Source of the DNA: Nicotiana tabacum
Taxonomy: Eukaryota; Streptophyta; Magnoliopsida; Solanales; Solanaceae
NCBI RefSeq assembly: GCF_000715075.1
Contig: NC_134095.1
Span: 54,184,419-54,248,418 of the forward strand
Direction: 5' to 3'
DNA: 64,000 bases
Part shown: positions 25,452 to 36,429 of the stretch, piece by piece
How positions within the stretch are numbered: position 1 is the stretch's first letter
How the letters are laid out: every line of letters starts with the position of its first letter
Made by a program: the position numbers and the translations under genes
The notes under the pieces: model-generated
What the model saw: the letters and a program-made list of their open reading frames with translations, nothing else
Told to the model about the DNA's origin: nothing
The model's database searches: none

Positions 25452-27035
25452 ATGGAAAGAACACCTGCTTCTTCATCCGCTAACCAGCAGCCCGAGCCCC
25501 AACAGCAGCTCCCACGAGGGGTAGAGGATGAAGATGGGGCCGTGCTAGGGGCCGAGGTAGGGGCAGAGCTCAGCCCAGGGCAGTAGCACCAGCGGTGGAG
25601 CCTCAGGTAGAGTTTGATGATGAGGTTTTGGCCCAGACAGTTTTGGTGGGCCCAGATGAGGTCCCAGAGGGGTTCATTGCTACCCTAGTACTCCAGGATA
25701 CTCTGGTCCATCTAGTGGGCCTTATGGAGAGTGTCACCCAAGTAGGCTTACTTCCTGTAGAACCAGCCATCTCTCAGACTAGGGGAGGAGCACAGACTCC
25801 CGCTACCCGCACTCAGGAGAAGATGGCTCCCCAGTTTCAAACTCCAGCAGTTCAGCCTGTTGGAGTAGTTCAACCGGGTGTAGTAGCTCAGACCGGTGAT
25901 GGAGCAGTTATGCCTGCCGATGCTTTGTGGAGATTGGACAGGTTCACCAAGATGTTCACTACTACTTATGGTGGTACATCTTCAGAGGATCCCCAAGATT
26001 ACTTAGACAGATGTCATGAGGTTCTTCGGAACATGGGGATAGTGGAGACCAATATGGTCGACTTTGCTACTTTCCATCTGTCAGGTTCCGCCAAGAAATG
26101 GTGGAGAGATTATTGTTTGGCCAGACCAGTTAGATCACCAGCTCTCACTTGGGACAAGTTCTCGTAGCTATTTCTCGAGAAGTTTCTTCCCTTCACTCAG
26201 AGAGAGGAGTACCGCAGACGGTTCGAGCGTCTCTATCAGGGTTCTATACTGTCACCCAGTACGAGACAAGGTTTATTGATTTGGCTCATCATGCTCTTCA
26301 TATACTTCCCACTGAGAGAGATAGGGTGAGGAGGTTTATTGAGGGACTCACTCAGCCTATTAGACTGCAGATGGCTAAGGTGTCAGGTAGCGAGATTTCT
26401 TTCCAAGATGCGGCCAATGTGGCCAGGCGGGTTGAGATGGTTTTAGCTCAGAGAATCGTTCAGGGGTCTGATAAGAGGACTCGTCATTCTGGCAGATTCA
26501 GTGGTGCCTCGTTTGGAGGCAGGGATTCTTTTGGTAGACGCCATCCTCCTAGGCCATTTCAGCCAGCACTTCAGGTTTCTCATGATGCTCTAGGTGGCCG
26601 TAGTTCTCATATACAATATTCTAATCAGTTTCCCTACAGTGCACCACCAGCTCTTATCAGTGCACCTCCAGTACAGAGTTTTCAGGGTGGTTATCTAGGC
26701 CATCAGGGTCAACAGTCTCGGTAGTCGAAGTCTTGCTATACTTGCAGCAATACGAGGCACATTGCTAAGTTTTTCCCTCGAGCCTCGAGTAGTTCTCAGC
26801 ACCAAGGTTCTCATGCTATGGTTCCAACACCGGGTGTTCCACCGCCCGCTCAACTAGCTAGAGGTAGGGGTAGAGGTGTTATAGGTGGAGATCAAGCCGC
26901 TAGAGGTGGAGGCCAGGCAGCTAGAGGTGGAGGCCAGCCAGCAGGAGGCCGTCTAGGGATGCAGTTCAGAATGGTGGGGCCCAGCCCTAATGTTATGCCA
27001 TGCCAGGCAGACCTGAGGCTGAGACCTCCGATGTA
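25452..27035 (+). pseudogene. gag: gag of chromovirus copy 1 (broken)
   Basis: Gag is the structural protein that packages element RNA. The likely start is the ATG at 25452. A low-complexity Arg/Gly/Pro/Gln-rich N-terminus shifts frame before 25595. The conserved retrotransposon-gag region (SSEDPQDYLDRCHEVLRNMG, then WWRDYCLARP) runs at about 25975-26160. A TAG at 26165-26167 sits where Gln is expected. One base is missing near 26249 compared with copy 2 (ctatactg against ctatgactg), and the frame resumes to 26724. A zinc-knuckle-like CYTCSNTRHIAKFF follows at about 26734-26775; its last Cys is Phe. An Arg/Gly-rich linker (26860-26960) leads into the protease. Not functional as it stands. Confidence 0.85.
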
Positions 27036-27480
27036 ATTATCACAGGTATTGTTTCAGTGTGCAGTAGAGATACCTCAGTTTTATTTGATCTATGGTCCAC
27101 ATATTCTTATGTATCATCTTATTTTGCCCCTTATCTAGTTGTGCCTCGTGATTCCTTGAGTGCTCCTGTATATGTGTCTACACTGGTGGGTGATTCTACT
27201 ATGGTAGATCGGGTTTATCGTGCTTGCGTGGTCGTTATTGGGGGTTTTGAGACCCATGTAGATCTCATACTTCTCGATATGGTGGATTTCGATGTCATTC
27301 TAGGGATGGATTGGTTATCCCCTTATCATGCTATATTGGATTGTCATGCCAAGACCGTGACCTTAGCATTGTCGGGGTTGCCTCGTTTGGAGTGGAGGGG
27401 TACTCCTGGTTATTCTACCAGCAGGGTTATCTCATATATGAAGGCTTGGCGTATGGTTGATAAGGGATGTTTGGCCTATT
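26997..27480 (+). pseudogene. aspartic protease of chromovirus copy 1 (broken)
   Basis: The frame starting near 27000 encodes the usual SDVIITGIV segment, then the active-site region. Here the catalytic Asp (27087-27089) is followed by Leu-Trp-Ser instead of a Gly-containing triplet, so the active site is damaged. The later block VDFDVILGMDWLSPYHAI is typical of plant chromoviruses. Compared with copy 2, the linker between protease and RT is shortened at about 27480, which also shifts the frame. Confidence 0.85.
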
Positions 27481-28135
27481 TGGCGTTGTTTGTGAGTTTC
27501 CAGAGGTATTCCCTTCAGACCTACCGAAGATGCCACCCGACAGGGACATTGACTTTTGCATTGATTTGGTTCCGGGCACTCATCCCATTTCTATTCCGAC
27601 ATATCGTATGGCCCCGCCAGAGTTGAAAGAATTAAAAGAACAGTTGCAGGACTTGCTGGATAAGGCTTTATTAGACCGAGTGTCTCGCCTTGGGGTGCGC
27701 CAGTGTTGTTTGTTAAGAATAAGGATGGGTCGATGAGGATGTGTATAGATTATCAGCAATTGAACAAAGTCACCATCTAGAATAAGTATCCATTGCCAAG
27801 GATTAATGATTTGTTTGATCAGTTTCAGGGTGCCAAGGTATTTTCGAAGATTGATTTGAGATCTGGCTACCATCAGTTAAGGATTACGGAATTCGATGTC
27901 CCTAAGACAGCTTTTTGCACTCGATATGGGTAGTATGAGTTCTTAGTGATGTCATTCGAGTTGAAAAATGCCCCAGCAGCTTTTATGGATTTGATGAACT
28001 GAGTGTTCAAGCCTTATTTGGATTCCTTAGTGATTGTCTTCATTGATGATATTTTGATTTATTCCCGTAGTCGAGAGGAGCACGAGCAACATCTTCGAGT
28101 CGTTCTTCAGACTCTGAGGGATAGTCAGTTATATG
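27460..28135 (+). pseudogene. reverse transcriptase of chromovirus copy 1, truncated
   Basis: The frame opens with the block [11 protein letters not shown] and continues with [17 protein letters not shown]. It then loses frame near 27665. Further fragments follow in order: NKYPLPR-like, [11 protein letters not shown], the [10 protein letters not shown] palm motif with both Asp codons (about 28037-28066), then [14 protein letters not shown]. Stops include TAG at 27778 and 27931 and TGA near 28000. The frame ends at 28135, where Tat-2 starts. Copy 2 has the same gene uninterrupted at this point, which confirms the insertion site. Confidence 0.88.
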
Positions 28136-28200
28136 TGTCACACCTCCTTTTTTACCACCCGAGGGGGATATAAGGGATTTTTTCCAATTAAAGTGACATT
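28136..28200 (-). mobile_element. Tat-2 (minus): outer end of its 3' LTR
   Basis: Read on the minus strand, this ends GGAGGTGTGACA, the same LTR terminus as Tat-1. Only 65 bp lie here before Tat-1 inserted; the LTR resumes at 50502. The last five bases, acatt (28196-28200), are the target sequence duplicated by Tat-1. The five bases left of Tat-2, atatg (28131-28135), would be its own duplication. Confidence 0.85.
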
Positions 28201-31200
28201 TGTGAGCACGTGATTTTTGCCCAAAGCAAATTATTCCCAGAAATTCAAACAAAACAATTTGTTTATTATTTTACAACTTTTTGTGAATTTTGGTGTCATT
28301 TTTCTGTTAATTGTTGCATTGTATCTGTGCATTTTAATTCATATGAAAAATAAAAAATATGCATTTGCATTTAGGATTTAATTTCATATTTTTAGTATTA
28401 ATTAGGGGTTAACTTGTTTTAGAACAAAATATGAAGAAAATAACAAAAATAGTTCACGTTTGCATTTTAAAATTGTTTAATTGTGAATTCATCCCGAAAT
28501 AATTTTTAAAATAATTTTAGAAATCAATTAGTTTAATTTTGAAATATATTAGGACTTTTTTTTAATTGTTGCAATTTTATAAAATCAGAAAAATACAAAA
28601 TATACAAGATGAAATACAAAAATAGATAAAAGAAACAAATGAAAAGGAAAAAGAAAACAAAAAGAAATAGAGAAAGAGCTGCCCACGATTTGGGCCATGT
28701 CCAATTGATTCACCCAGGCCCAACATCTTTTTTCTCTTTCTTTCCCCAACCCAGGCCCAAACCCCACCCGGTCCAAACGACCCATCTCCAGAGACGCCCA
28801 AACGACGTCGTTTCACAACAAATCAATCCCAGCCCTTCATTCTTCATAATCCAACGGCTGTAGTGCTTTCTTGTTAACTTGATAAATATGTCCAAAATAT
28901 TCTCAAACCCTAAAACATAACTCATCTTCCTCGTACCCCCTGTTACTTCGCCGGAACCCCACCGCCGGCGAACGCCACTTATGCCATCGACCACCAAAAT
29001 AACACCACGAGACCTCCTCTTCTCCCTCATCATGAATCCACCACCCGTTTCCTTTAAATCCCACCCTAGCTCGTCGAATCCTCGATCAAAGATTCTCCGG
29101 CAAAAACCTACAGTAACCCAATCACTACCAAATTAACACTATGTGACCGCCTGGGCCTCCTCTACCCAACCCCCATAGCCCTATCTCTCGAATCTACCTG
29201 GAACAGCTCGAATATCGAATCGAAGGTTTCCGACCAAAACCCTAATGCAAAATCTCCATGATTTCGGACCCTAACAACCCTAACCAGGTGTTTTCTTATG
29301 AAAACACGTGGTTAAGGATGTTACGAGTCAGAAATTTCAGGGGATTTGGAGAAACAACCACTAGCCGGAGCTCTTTGTTGTCAGTGAGTTCTTGTTGGTA
29401 TTTTCTTTTATTTTCAATTTCTTTTTCCTTTTCTGATTTTCTGCGTGTGTGAATTCCATTGTCAATGTCTAGTTTAATTTGCATTTTAAATTTTTGTCAA
29501 TATTGTTCTAATTTTGTGTCCTGATTTTTTGTGATTAAGTCTACTTGTTTGTTTGATTTTAATATGTTCCAATTCCTAATCTTAGTTTGATTTTAGTTAA
29601 GCCGTTGATAATTTGTTAATTATTTTTACTAAGTTTTGCTTGAACTAATTTCTGGTGTTACTTTAGTTTAGGTTAATTACTAATTAGTTCAGTTTCAGTT
29701 TAATTAATCATCATGATTTGTTGAATTTGGTTATAGTTGATAGTTTGATTTGGTCATTAATTCTGAGTTCAATTGCTAAACTCAATAAGAGTTTACATCT
29801 GGATAGATGCAGAGTTTAGGAAAATGTTTGGTTAAAAATATACTTTTAGTTTAAGTTCAGGGGTAGTTTAGGCATGGAAAAGGGCTGTTTTGTTAAAGAA
29901 TAATAATTTCAAAACCAAAATAAGGGTAGTACAAGTATTCTAGAGGTAGAAGAACACCGTAGGGCCTTCTAGAAGGGGGCCTTGGTGTAAGTTTCAGTTT
30001 TTTAGAAGCAGAAACTTGAGTAACAAGTTAGGAAATGAGGGTGTTAACTTGTGTAATAAGTTAGAAAACAAGGGACTAATAGGCAATTGAAAATCTGAAG
30101 CTTCCCCTTAGTTTTGCCTATAAAAGGCAGTCTTTATTGCTTTGTTGAGAGAGGTTGGAACCCCAGAAATTTCCCCCAAAAGCCTCTCTACAGATCTAAA
30201 CCTAAAATTTGAATTTCAAATCAATGGAAGTTCAAAAATCCTCTTCTAGATTTTAGTTTCGAAAAATCCAGTAGAAAATCCAAAAAAAACAATAGAAAAT
30301 TCGAAAAAAAAGCAATTGTTACATTGCTTTTCCCTAGGCTATTTTGAACTCCGGCACTCAATTCAAGCTCAATTAGGATCCAAAACTGTTTGAAGTCCTT
30401 TGTTTCTATTTGGTATTTGAGGTCTGAAGGTAACTTGGGTCAGCTGGGCATTAAGTCTGATTAAATCGAATTGACTATGGTGATCTGTTAAGTGTGTGGA
30501 TATGCTGGGTTCATTTTCTGGTTGTTTGATATAGTTTTGGGTTAATTTGTTGATTCTGCTTGGTCTCCAATCCATTTTTGAACTGCTGAATCCTTTCTGA
30601 GCTGTTGTACTCGTTTGTTGACTGCTGTCGGGTTATCACTAGTTCCCTGGAACTGTTACTGTTGCTAACTTCTCTTTCTTCCTTTGGTATTCTGATTTCC
30701 AGGTACACGTTTTGAACTTGTTTCGATTCTCATCCCCTGTTGACAACATGAAATAAAATTGGAGCAAATTCTCTGTTGTTGATCTGTTAGCTTGTTATGT
30801 TTTAGATAGTTTGTCGTGATTTGGTGGTTGTACACTGTTATCAAATTCGAAATGCATAATTGAAGTGAAGCTGATTATGTATTAATGGGACTGTAAACTA
30901 TTATGTCTTAGATTCGTGTGAGTTTATTTTTCGAGTTAATTACTAGTTGTAGTTAGTCCCCTATTAGCTTATGCATACACCTGTTAAGTATTAGTTGTAA
31001 TTAATTTCATAGGATAAGTCCATACTAGTTGTAATTAATTCCCTATTAGCTGGTTCATGTCCCTGTATTAACAGACGGTTCAATACGAGATAGAACTTCT
31101 ACTAGTTATTGTCATGTTCTCAATCTGTAATCAAGTAGATCATAGTCATAGATGAATATGTTGGTTTAAATGTTGGATTTAAGTTTGAGTCTCAGCATGT

Positions 31201-32364
31201 TGATTCATAAGTGAGGAAACTACTGTCCAATCCCACTAGGATTCTGAAATTGACGAGAAGTCTCCAGTTTTTTTTCTTCTAAAAATCGAATTGTTGCTTC
31301 ATATTCCTGGACGGATTTGAATGTCAAGCAGTGTATTATAGATGTTAATCCAACGATGTGAAAGGGCTGTGGCCTGGTGATCATTTGAATTCAATTTCGT
31401 TTCATAATCAGTATAGTGGCCTGTTTCAACTTGAGCCAGATTTCTGGGCTCACTTTGGCCCAGTGGCATGAAGCCCTGCCAGAATAACACAAGACCCATT
31501 GCTGATCACTCAGTTGCTAAGAACTGAAAGTTGGCGTATGTTTGGGCTCTACAGCTCGAGCTTCTTGTGAATCGGACTAGGGCCCAACAGACTGAAACCC
31601 CATTGGGCTGCTGAATCATAGACCTAAAGTTTGGGCCTCTTTGATTGCTTCTAGTGATAATTGATTGGTTAACTAATAAAATAGGGCCTTTAGAGACAAA
31701 TAAAGATAGAAGAATATAGTTGCTTTTAGGTTGGTTTTTTAAAATGAGACGAGCTTCGCCCAATGAAATATAAAATTACGGGGCCTTCAGTAAAAGCCAA
31801 CAATGTATTTAGAAATTCGGAAAGGGCCGTCCTCAAAATAAATATGCGTTAGATTCTTTAGGCACGATTTTAATAAAATTATCTTCTTAAACTCAAGTGC
31901 GCATCGATGCGACCCAAATCCAAGTCTCAACGAAGTCGAAATGTGTTAACAATTACGGGTGCATTGATTGCGACGTGGTTCGAGACAAGTTTTCATGACG
32001 TTGCAATTCTTTTAAAATAATAAAAAAGTGGTTTGCGAGTAAAAGGCACATAAGCTAGCATATATTAAAACCAGATAAAAATAAATACAACAGTTGAGCG
32101 ACAGTTTTAGAACCACGGAACCCGGGAATGCCTAATACCTTCTCCCGGGTTAACAGAATTCCTTATCCGAATTTCTGATTCGCGGACTGTAATACAAAGT
32201 CATATTTTTCCTCGGTTCGGGATTCAACCGGTGACTTGGGATACCATTAATCTCCCAAGTGGCGACTCTGAATAATTAATAACTAAATCCCGTTCTGATT
32301 GTCCTTTAATTGGAAAAACTCTTTTACGCTCTTACGAGGTGTAGATGAAAAAGGAGGTGTGACA
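28201..32364 (+). repeat. 5' LTR of Tat-1
   Basis: The LTR is TGTGAGCACG...GGTGTGACA, 4,164 bp. It matches 46282-50496 along its whole length with scattered substitutions and a few indels. For example, the 3' copy has a doubled 'attgcttctagtgataatt' near 49735-49768 and an extra 'cagcgaatttcacgg' near 49942. A TATA box is at 30119-30126. Minus-strand open frames at 28577-29033 and elsewhere are repeated in both LTRs and lack any recognisable domain, so I do not call genes. Confidence 0.95.
30119..30126 (+). promoter_or_regulatory. TATA box of Tat-1 5' LTR
   Basis: TATAAAAG lies within gcctataaaaggcag, about 1.9 kb into the LTR. The GC-flanked context and following pyrimidine/G-rich leader suit a plant Pol II promoter. 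Transcription would begin roughly 30 bases downstream, in the stretch ending gagagaggttggaacc. Confidence 0.7.
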
Positions 32365-32368
32365 GCTC

Positions 32369-32386
32369 TGGCGACTTTGCTGGGGA
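32369..32386 (+). other. primer-binding site of Tat-1
   Basis: TGGCGACTTTGCTGGGGA lies four bases after the LTR end. It has the form of Tat/Athila-clade primer sites (TGGCG...TGGGGA). I do not assign the tRNA. It differs from the tRNA-Met-type sites of the chromoviruses in this window. Confidence 0.75.
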
Positions 32387-33730
32387 ACGAACCCAGAATC
32401 TCTGGTTCAGGGTTCAGAATTCGAGCTTAGATAAATTGTTATATTTGGTTATATCTGATTTTCCTACATGTTTTGTGCTGAATATGCTAAATGTTACCGC
32501 TTTGATATCATTTGAACTGTATATAAACTATGCTGACACACTTCTCTCTTCACCTACGGGGATGTGCTTACTGGTTGAGTCTCCCTATTCTGTTAGTGTC
32601 ATACCCTGAAATAAAAAGAGGCTCGGATAAGTCGAAAAGCCGGACAATCTCGCGGGTCCCCGGTACGCTGCCCCCTCCTCAACTCTAGTTGTCCGCTCGA
32701 GTGCACTGTTTAGAACACATACCCAGGCTTTGAACCTAGAATAACTAGACTTAATGTCGGATCCCTGGTAGGAGCGCTTAATTGCATCATGCTGCATTTG
32801 ACTTAGGGGACTCAACACAGGGGTTGGGTCCGTCTAGGGCTAGCAACCTGAAATGAAAAGACCATCCTGATGCATCCTATTTGTTCTGTACATATATTTG
32901 TTTCGAACCAGCATGTTGACCGGCTTTTGAATCTCTGGAATGTTGGAAAATTGAGAAAAAGAGGAAAAGAGGAAAGAGAGAAATAACAGTTAGGGGGTTA
33001 ATTGATTATTTTAGAAAAACCAATGACCATATACTGGCGAAATTCTGCTGAAATTTTGAGAAAATAAAAAGAAAAATGCTTTATTAGTCTGTTTTACTAA
33101 AACCAAAAGAAAAATAGAAAAAGAGTTTTTATTTTTGGAAAACTATTTGGTGAAAAGGAAAAGGAAAAAGAGTCTTTATTTTAGTTTGGGAAAAATAGGC
33201 TGTTTCTTGTTTGTCGAAAATGAAAAAGAAAAAAAGAGTCGTTATTTTGTCTTGTTTTCAAATACAGAAAGGGAAAAATAGTTTGTCTTGCCATGGAAAA
33301 TGAAAAAAAGGGTCTTGTTTTCAAAATATAGTTAGCTTCTTTGCCCGAACTATGCAGGTTTGATTCTCACCGGATGTGAGATACGTAAACCCTTATCGGG
33401 TCCAACCTCCCCGTTGCAAAAATAGCCAAAAATATTTAAGTTTAAATTTTGGCATGAATAAGTTAGGTGATGCCGTTTCTGTCAAAAATAGCCGAATGTT
33501 TCCGAAAGGGACGCCGGAAGGCTGACTCTGCATAACAGCCACCTTTGGTCAATTTTGATTTTTGATTGGTTGACTCTCACAGCCTTAAAATCTTCGTTCT
33601 TGGGAGTGCTGAAAGGCCGTGTTTGAAAACCGAGTCTTTCATTTTAAATTTGGAAAAGGAAATAGTTAATTTTGTTTTGAGTCAAATAAAAGTTTTGTTT
33701 TTTCTTAAATCACTTTAATAAATGTGCAGG
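32387..33730 (+). other. Tat-1 leader between primer site and ORF1
   Basis: No coding region is supported. About 33060-33330 is A/G-rich, with four loose repeats of 'aaaaagagtctttatttt' and 'gaaaaatag' words. The first copy of the three-helix module is at 33347-33401. The ORF1 start at 33731 follows 330 bases later. Confidence 0.7.
33347..33401 (+). other. three-helix module, copy 1
   Basis: Inner helix TCTCAC (33365-33370) pairs with GTGAGA (33376-33381), loop of 5. Outer helix CTATG (33350-33354) pairs with CGTAA (33384-33388), imperfectly: one mismatch and one G-T. Third helix ACCC (33389-33392) pairs with GGGT (33398-33401), loop of 5. The unpaired words GAAC before the outer helix and TTTGAT before the inner helix are shared with the other copies. 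This is the most diverged copy. Confidence 0.6.
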
Positions 33731-35780
33731 ATGAGCACGATGCAAAACGAACCTTTCTCAATAATGACTAAAATCCCTTTCGAGTTGCGGCTATGGTGGA
33801 ACGATTTAGGCAAAGAAGGACAAGACTAAGTCAAGAAATATCTTAAAGGTCTTACGGGTTTATTGGAAATCAAGCCTCGGGGTGATATTATAAGAGCGTT
33901 GGCCACTTGCTGGGACCCGACGCACAATGTCTTCCACTTCTCAGATTTTGAGCTCACCCCAACTTTGGAGGAAATAGCCGGGTACATTGGAAATGCTGAG
34001 GTTCCGTTAAGAGGAAAATATCTGGTTGCTCCAAGAGCCATCACGGTGCATCGGTTTTTAGATTCATTAAAGATATCCAGGACAGTCCATAATCCAGATT
34101 TGGCAAAAGGCTTCTGTACGCTGCGCTTCATATACGACAGGTACGACCACATGTGAGGGTTTAACAAGACGGACATCAAGCTATGCAGTAAAAATAACCA
34201 TCAAAAATGGGATGAGCACAGATGGGTGGCTTTCATGATAACCTTTTTGGGCCTCCTGGTGTTCCCAAGGAAAGACGAGAATATTGATATAAAAGTAGTC
34301 GGGGTCGTCAGTACCTTGCTTACTCAAAATGAAAGCACTCTTGCGCCTATGATCGTGTCTGACATTTTCCGAGCTCTCACTGCCTGCAAAGCCGGAGGCA
34401 ACTTTTTTGAGGGGTGTAACTTATTGCTACAAATGTGGATGACCGAGCATCTATGCCACCGTTCCCAGCTCTTGAGTTATGGTTCGTCTGACAAGACATG
34501 TGTAGGAGAGTTTTACACAAGGATTGACGGGGTTAGTCTGCCTGAGGGAGTAACAGCATGGATATCATACTTTCGTACTCTCACGGACAGTAAGATATAG
34601 TGGACGTTGGGATGGTTGCCTGTTGAAGAAATCATATACATGCCAGCAGCTAGGTCACATTTTCTTTTGATGGGACTTAAGAGCATCCAGCCTTATGCTC
34701 CATGTCGGGTTCTGAGACAACTCGGGAGATGCCAAACAGTGCCACGGGAGGAAGATCTTAGTGCTCAAGTAATCGAGATTAGCCCTAACAGACAGTTTCG
34801 CGAAGCAAAAGTCCGCGAGATTTGGAATGAATGTCAATATCTACAAGCAGATACTTGTGTGCAGGATTGGGCCAAGGGAGAAATGTCGCCAGCATACCTC
34901 GCAAGGTATAGAAGAGAACTTGAGCATCAGAGGGCAGCTAAAAGACCCCACATCTAGGATTTCACTGAATCATCACAAGAACAATAGGGTTGGCTAGCAA
35001 AAGAAGAAGGCTATCAGGCTGAAATCAGCAAGCTGAAACAACATATTGGAGCTTTGAAATTTGAGAACAGTGTGCAAGTTGCTGCTGATCAGGGAGAAAA
35101 GAATATGTTGGCCCAAGAAAATGAGGCGCTTAAGGCCCAAATCCAGCAAATGAGGATAACTGCCAATAACCAACAAAGGAGCCGGTCGGACGAACGGTTG
35201 ATAAAGGGGCTGAAAATGGAAATTAGTGAGTGCCGGGATGAGCTGAAAAAAATCTGAAGGCACCATTGCAGAACTCCGGGCACAGTGGGTAAAAAGAACA
35301 GAAGGACGCACCCATTACATGCAACAATTAAAGAAGGATTATGAAAAGACCATTGCTAGTCTGAAATGAAAAGTGGTCACCCTTGAGGATAAGGCAGCTA
35401 AGCAAGCTAAAGCTTTTGAGACCGAAAGTGGACACTACTATGACTTACTGGCCCGAATGGAAGTAGAAATATAGCAGCTGCAGGATCAGCATCTTCAGGA
35501 TTCTCATGTGTTGAAGGCTCGCAATAATCAAGTAAGGCGATTGCTTATAGAAAAGGGTCGAACAAGAGACAGGATTGAGACCATTGCCCACGCCATCCGT
35601 AGGAGATGTCGGGCATGTGAAGTCATGACCCGTACTACCTTCTTTTCGGCAGTAATGATTTATGTCAAGCGAACCATGTATGAGCTGGAGCAACTTGAAA
35701 GGGATTTCGCACCTAAGCCCGCGGCGAGGCTGAACGATGCCCCGCGGGCACCCATTTTTGAAGCACTAATGTATTCATAG
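33731..35780 (+). pseudogene. ORF1 of Tat-1 (extra ORF upstream of gag)
   Basis: An ATG at 33731 opens a frame that can be followed to about 35257 with stops at about 33827, 34157, 34599 and 34956. It shifts frame at an A-run near 35250 and ends at 35780. The N-terminal two-thirds have a globular look (WNDLG; HFSDFELTPTLEEIAGYIGN; LTACKAGGNFFEGCNLLLQM). The C-terminal part (34990-35760) is rich in Glu, Lys, Gln and Leu and probably forms a coiled coil. Ogre-type elements carry an ORF1 of unknown role in this place. The FELTPTLEEIAGYIG stretch recalls the plant mobile domain family, which is a tentative link. Function is unknown. Confidence 0.75.
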
Positions 35781-35992
35781 ATCGAGTCTGTATTTTTAAT
35801 TTTAGAGTTTGTTATTTGTCAGTCTGTTTTCTTTTTGCGTCCAATTATGCTAGTATGTTCGGAGTCTGTATTTGAGTTTAGTTGGAGTCTATTATTTTCC
35901 ATTTCAGAATGTTTAGTTTGTAATAGAATGTTGTGGCAATGAAAATTTGAAAATTCGAAAAAATTGTTCCTTTTATTTGGCACTTATTTTCA

Positions 35993-36054
35993 CGAACTAC
36001 GCCTGGTCTGATTCGTGCGGGGTCACGATACGTAGGCAATCTCTATAGGATTCG
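35993..36054 (+). other. three-helix module, copy 2
   Basis: Outer helix CTACG (35997-36001) with CGTAG (36031-36035). Inner helix TCGTG (36013-36017) with CACGA (36024-36028), loop of 6. Third helix AATC (36038-36041) with GATT (36049-36052). All pairs are Watson-Crick. The word CTGAT precedes the inner helix, as in other copies. Confidence 0.7.
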
Positions 36055-36063
36055 ACCATAACC

Positions 36064-36205
36064 AAATAAAGAGAGAAAGAAAGAAGAAAAACAAGAGAGG
36101 ATAGAGAAAGAATAAGAAAAGAGAAGAGCGGAAAAACAAGAAAGGAATAGAATAAAGGAGAAAAGAAAGAGAAAAGAAAACAAAAAGAAAAGAGAAAGCT
36201 TACAG
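36064..36205 (+). repeat. polypurine (A/G) tract
   Basis: About 140 bases are nearly all A or G (agagaaagaaagaagaaa and so on), directly after module copy 2 and before gag. A-rich polypurine leaders are known to promote internal initiation in some plant viral RNAs; a role here is inference. Confidence 0.85.
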
Positions 36206-36429
36206 TTGGAACTACGGAAATGCCGGGATAACGCATGCGGTCGAACAAATGCATAATAGAAATGGTTAACTGTATAGATGCATTCATGCCCAATGTGCGG
36301 TTATCCAATCTATTAAAGCCTATCCGCTAACGGAATTGTTGTCTAAATGTGTGAGTCCAGGTAGGTGGTTAGTTGTTTGGCATTCTGGCAACTCATCCAT
36401 ACAACACCCGCTCTAAAGATAAAGCGAAC

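Larger units (their letters stand above)
22741..28135 (+). mobile_element. chromovirus copy 1 (Tekay/Del-like), 5' part only
   Basis: It has a 5' LTR (22741-25253), a tRNA-Met primer site, gag, protease and the first part of RT. At 28135 the RT frame is broken by the end of Tat-2. Alignment with copy 2 shows the break falls just after the FIDD motif region, about 90 nt before the end of the conserved palm segment. The rest, including integrase and the 3' LTR, must lie beyond 64000 if it survives. The left target-site copy is gtact (22736-22740). Confidence 0.9.
35781..36429 (+). other. Tat-1 spacer between ORF1 and gag
   Basis: It contains the second three-helix module (35993-36054), followed directly by about 140 bases made almost only of A and G (36064-36205). 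No gene is seen. Gag must be translated from downstream of ORF1, so this spacer is a candidate for the signal that allows it. Confidence 0.7.

Noticed and set aside
28577..29033. Minus-strand frames of up to 107 codons, also found at 46659-47193
   Set aside because: They occur identically placed in both Tat-1 LTRs, read against the element, and show no known domain.
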